This document shows positions 63,507 to 64,000 of a DNA stretch of 64,000 nucleotides, piece after piece. Position 1 is the first letter of the stretch. Each line of letters begins with the position of its first letter. Made by a program: the position numbers and the translations under genes. Source of the stretch: Alphaproteobacteria bacterium (GTDB lineage Bacteria; Pseudomonadota; Alphaproteobacteria; Acetobacterales; Acetobacteraceae); assembly GCA_017307285.1 (NCBI GenBank), contig JAFKFI010000050.1, positions 23,195-87,194 of the forward strand. The letters run 5' to 3'. The notes beneath the pieces were generated by a model, which saw only the letters and a program-made list of their open reading frames with translations, ran no database searches and was not told the DNA's origin.

Positions 63507-63554
63507 CACTCCCGGCTGTTTTGGGCGCCGTTATGCGACCGTAAGTTGAATTGT

Positions 63555-64000
63555 ATGCCATACCTGTGCAATCTCCCGGCGGACGTCGAGCGAGGGTTTG
63601 CGACGGTGTGGTGGTCCAAGCGGGGAAGCTCTACCAAGCCGCAAGGGGAAAAGCTCTGGGGCTTTTCCGAGCAGGCGCTGCCGCTGGCACCGGAGCCGGT
63701 CGACATGCCCGGCGTCGCCCAAGCCGCCGATGGCGTCTCGGGCCTGCTCGAACGCCAGAGATCCGGCAGGAGCGATTTTTCTAGCGAGCCCCAGGAGCGC
63801 GGCCAGCCTTTCCCCAGCACCGGCCCGCACGGCCATCGCGAGCGGATGCGCGACAAGCTCCTCGAGCGCGGCGCCGAGGCGCTGGCGGATTACGAGCTGC
63901 TGGAGATGCTGTTGTTCTTCGCCCAACCGAAGGGCGACACCAAGCCGCTCGCCAAGGGCCTGATCAACCGCTTCGGCAGCTTTGCCTCGGTGCTGGCCGC
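63555..64000 (+). CDS. radC: RadC-family (JAB/MPN domain) protein, N-terminal part, cut by window end
   Basis: The 3' part of this frame shows the RadC N-terminal region: [20 protein letters not shown], then [11 protein letters not shown] and [20 protein letters not shown], corresponding to the helix-hairpin-helix-like part that precedes the JAB metalloprotease-like domain. That domain, with its metal ligands, lies beyond the window. The ATG at 63555 would give a long, low-complexity N-terminus; GTG 63606 is an alternative. The frame has no stop up to the end. Function of RadC proteins is still unsettled. Confidence 0.8.
   Translation, partial: MPYLCNLPADVERGFATVWWSKRGSSTKPQGEKLWGFSEQALPLAPEPVDMPGVAQAADGVSGLLERQRSGRSDFSSEPQERGQPFPSTGPHGHRERMRDKLLERGAEALADYELLEMLLFFAQPKGDTKPLAKGLINRFGSFASVLA

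Overview
The window is GC-rich, densely packed chromosomal DNA. The gene order sdhE-mfd next to a divergent recG, many Tat-type leaders, FkbM and class I methyltransferases and small palindromic intergenic repeats all fit an alphaproteobacterium, perhaps Rhodospirillales/Rhizobiales-like. The genus cannot be fixed from sequence alone. I saw no rRNA, tRNA, CRISPR array, intact insertion sequence or replication origin.

Layout. 1-9358: a tight carbon-storage/fermentation operon (phosphoketolase, HAD sugar-phosphate mutase-like, GH65 phosphorylase, MFS transporter, glycogen phosphorylase) preceded by an FNR/FixK-like palindrome. 9449-10980: a small lipoprotein followed by a graveyard of gene fragments (quinone oxidoreductase tail, TauD with a frameshift and large deletion, MFS N-terminus, unknown tail). 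11150-16602: SDR, cupredoxin, HCCA-isomerase-like protein, small membrane protein, DUF2891, and two tandem GT2 paralogues. 16683-21220: Mo-bisMGD oxidoreductase and a second phosphoketolase. 21246-23959: TetR regulator divergent from a carotenoid oxygenase and a membrane protein, with a palindromic operator between them. 24029-27166: methyltransferase, FkbM methyltransferase and GT4, a probable glycan-decoration group. 27170-35098: two SDRs, FAD monooxygenase, orphan peptide-type binding protein, DsbA/FrnE-like protein, SMP-30 lactonase, VOC protein, TetR regulator.

35100-36790 is the most distinctive accessory locus: a 316-residue protein ending in a bacterial EndoU-type ribonuclease domain, followed by a MafI-like immunity gene and a third small gene. 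It sits next to housekeeping repair genes: mfd, sdhE and recG. recG itself carries a 33-bp in-frame tandem repeat. A MazEF-type toxin-antitoxin pair follows recG.

43275-64000: arylsulfatase with its formylglycine-generating enzyme; RidA and class II aldolase; a Gld-type ABC exporter operon (ATPase, permease, GldG-like, DUF4340, NUDIX); DUF1398; MsrP with a non-MsrQ partner; orphan branched-chain-type binding protein; two luciferase-like oxidoreductases flanking a MaoC hydratase pair; aldehyde dehydrogenase; ThiM; MFS; and the start of radC, which runs off the window end.

Working together: the first operon can turn stored glycogen and alpha-glucosyl disaccharides into glucose phosphates, and the phosphoketolase can cleave the derived ketose phosphates to acetyl phosphate. 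If the FNR-like box is real, this would be induced when oxygen falls. Several hairpin repeat families occupy gene ends: one recurs at three convergent gene junctions, and two other nested-hairpin elements lie at 48208-48290 and 57554-57641.
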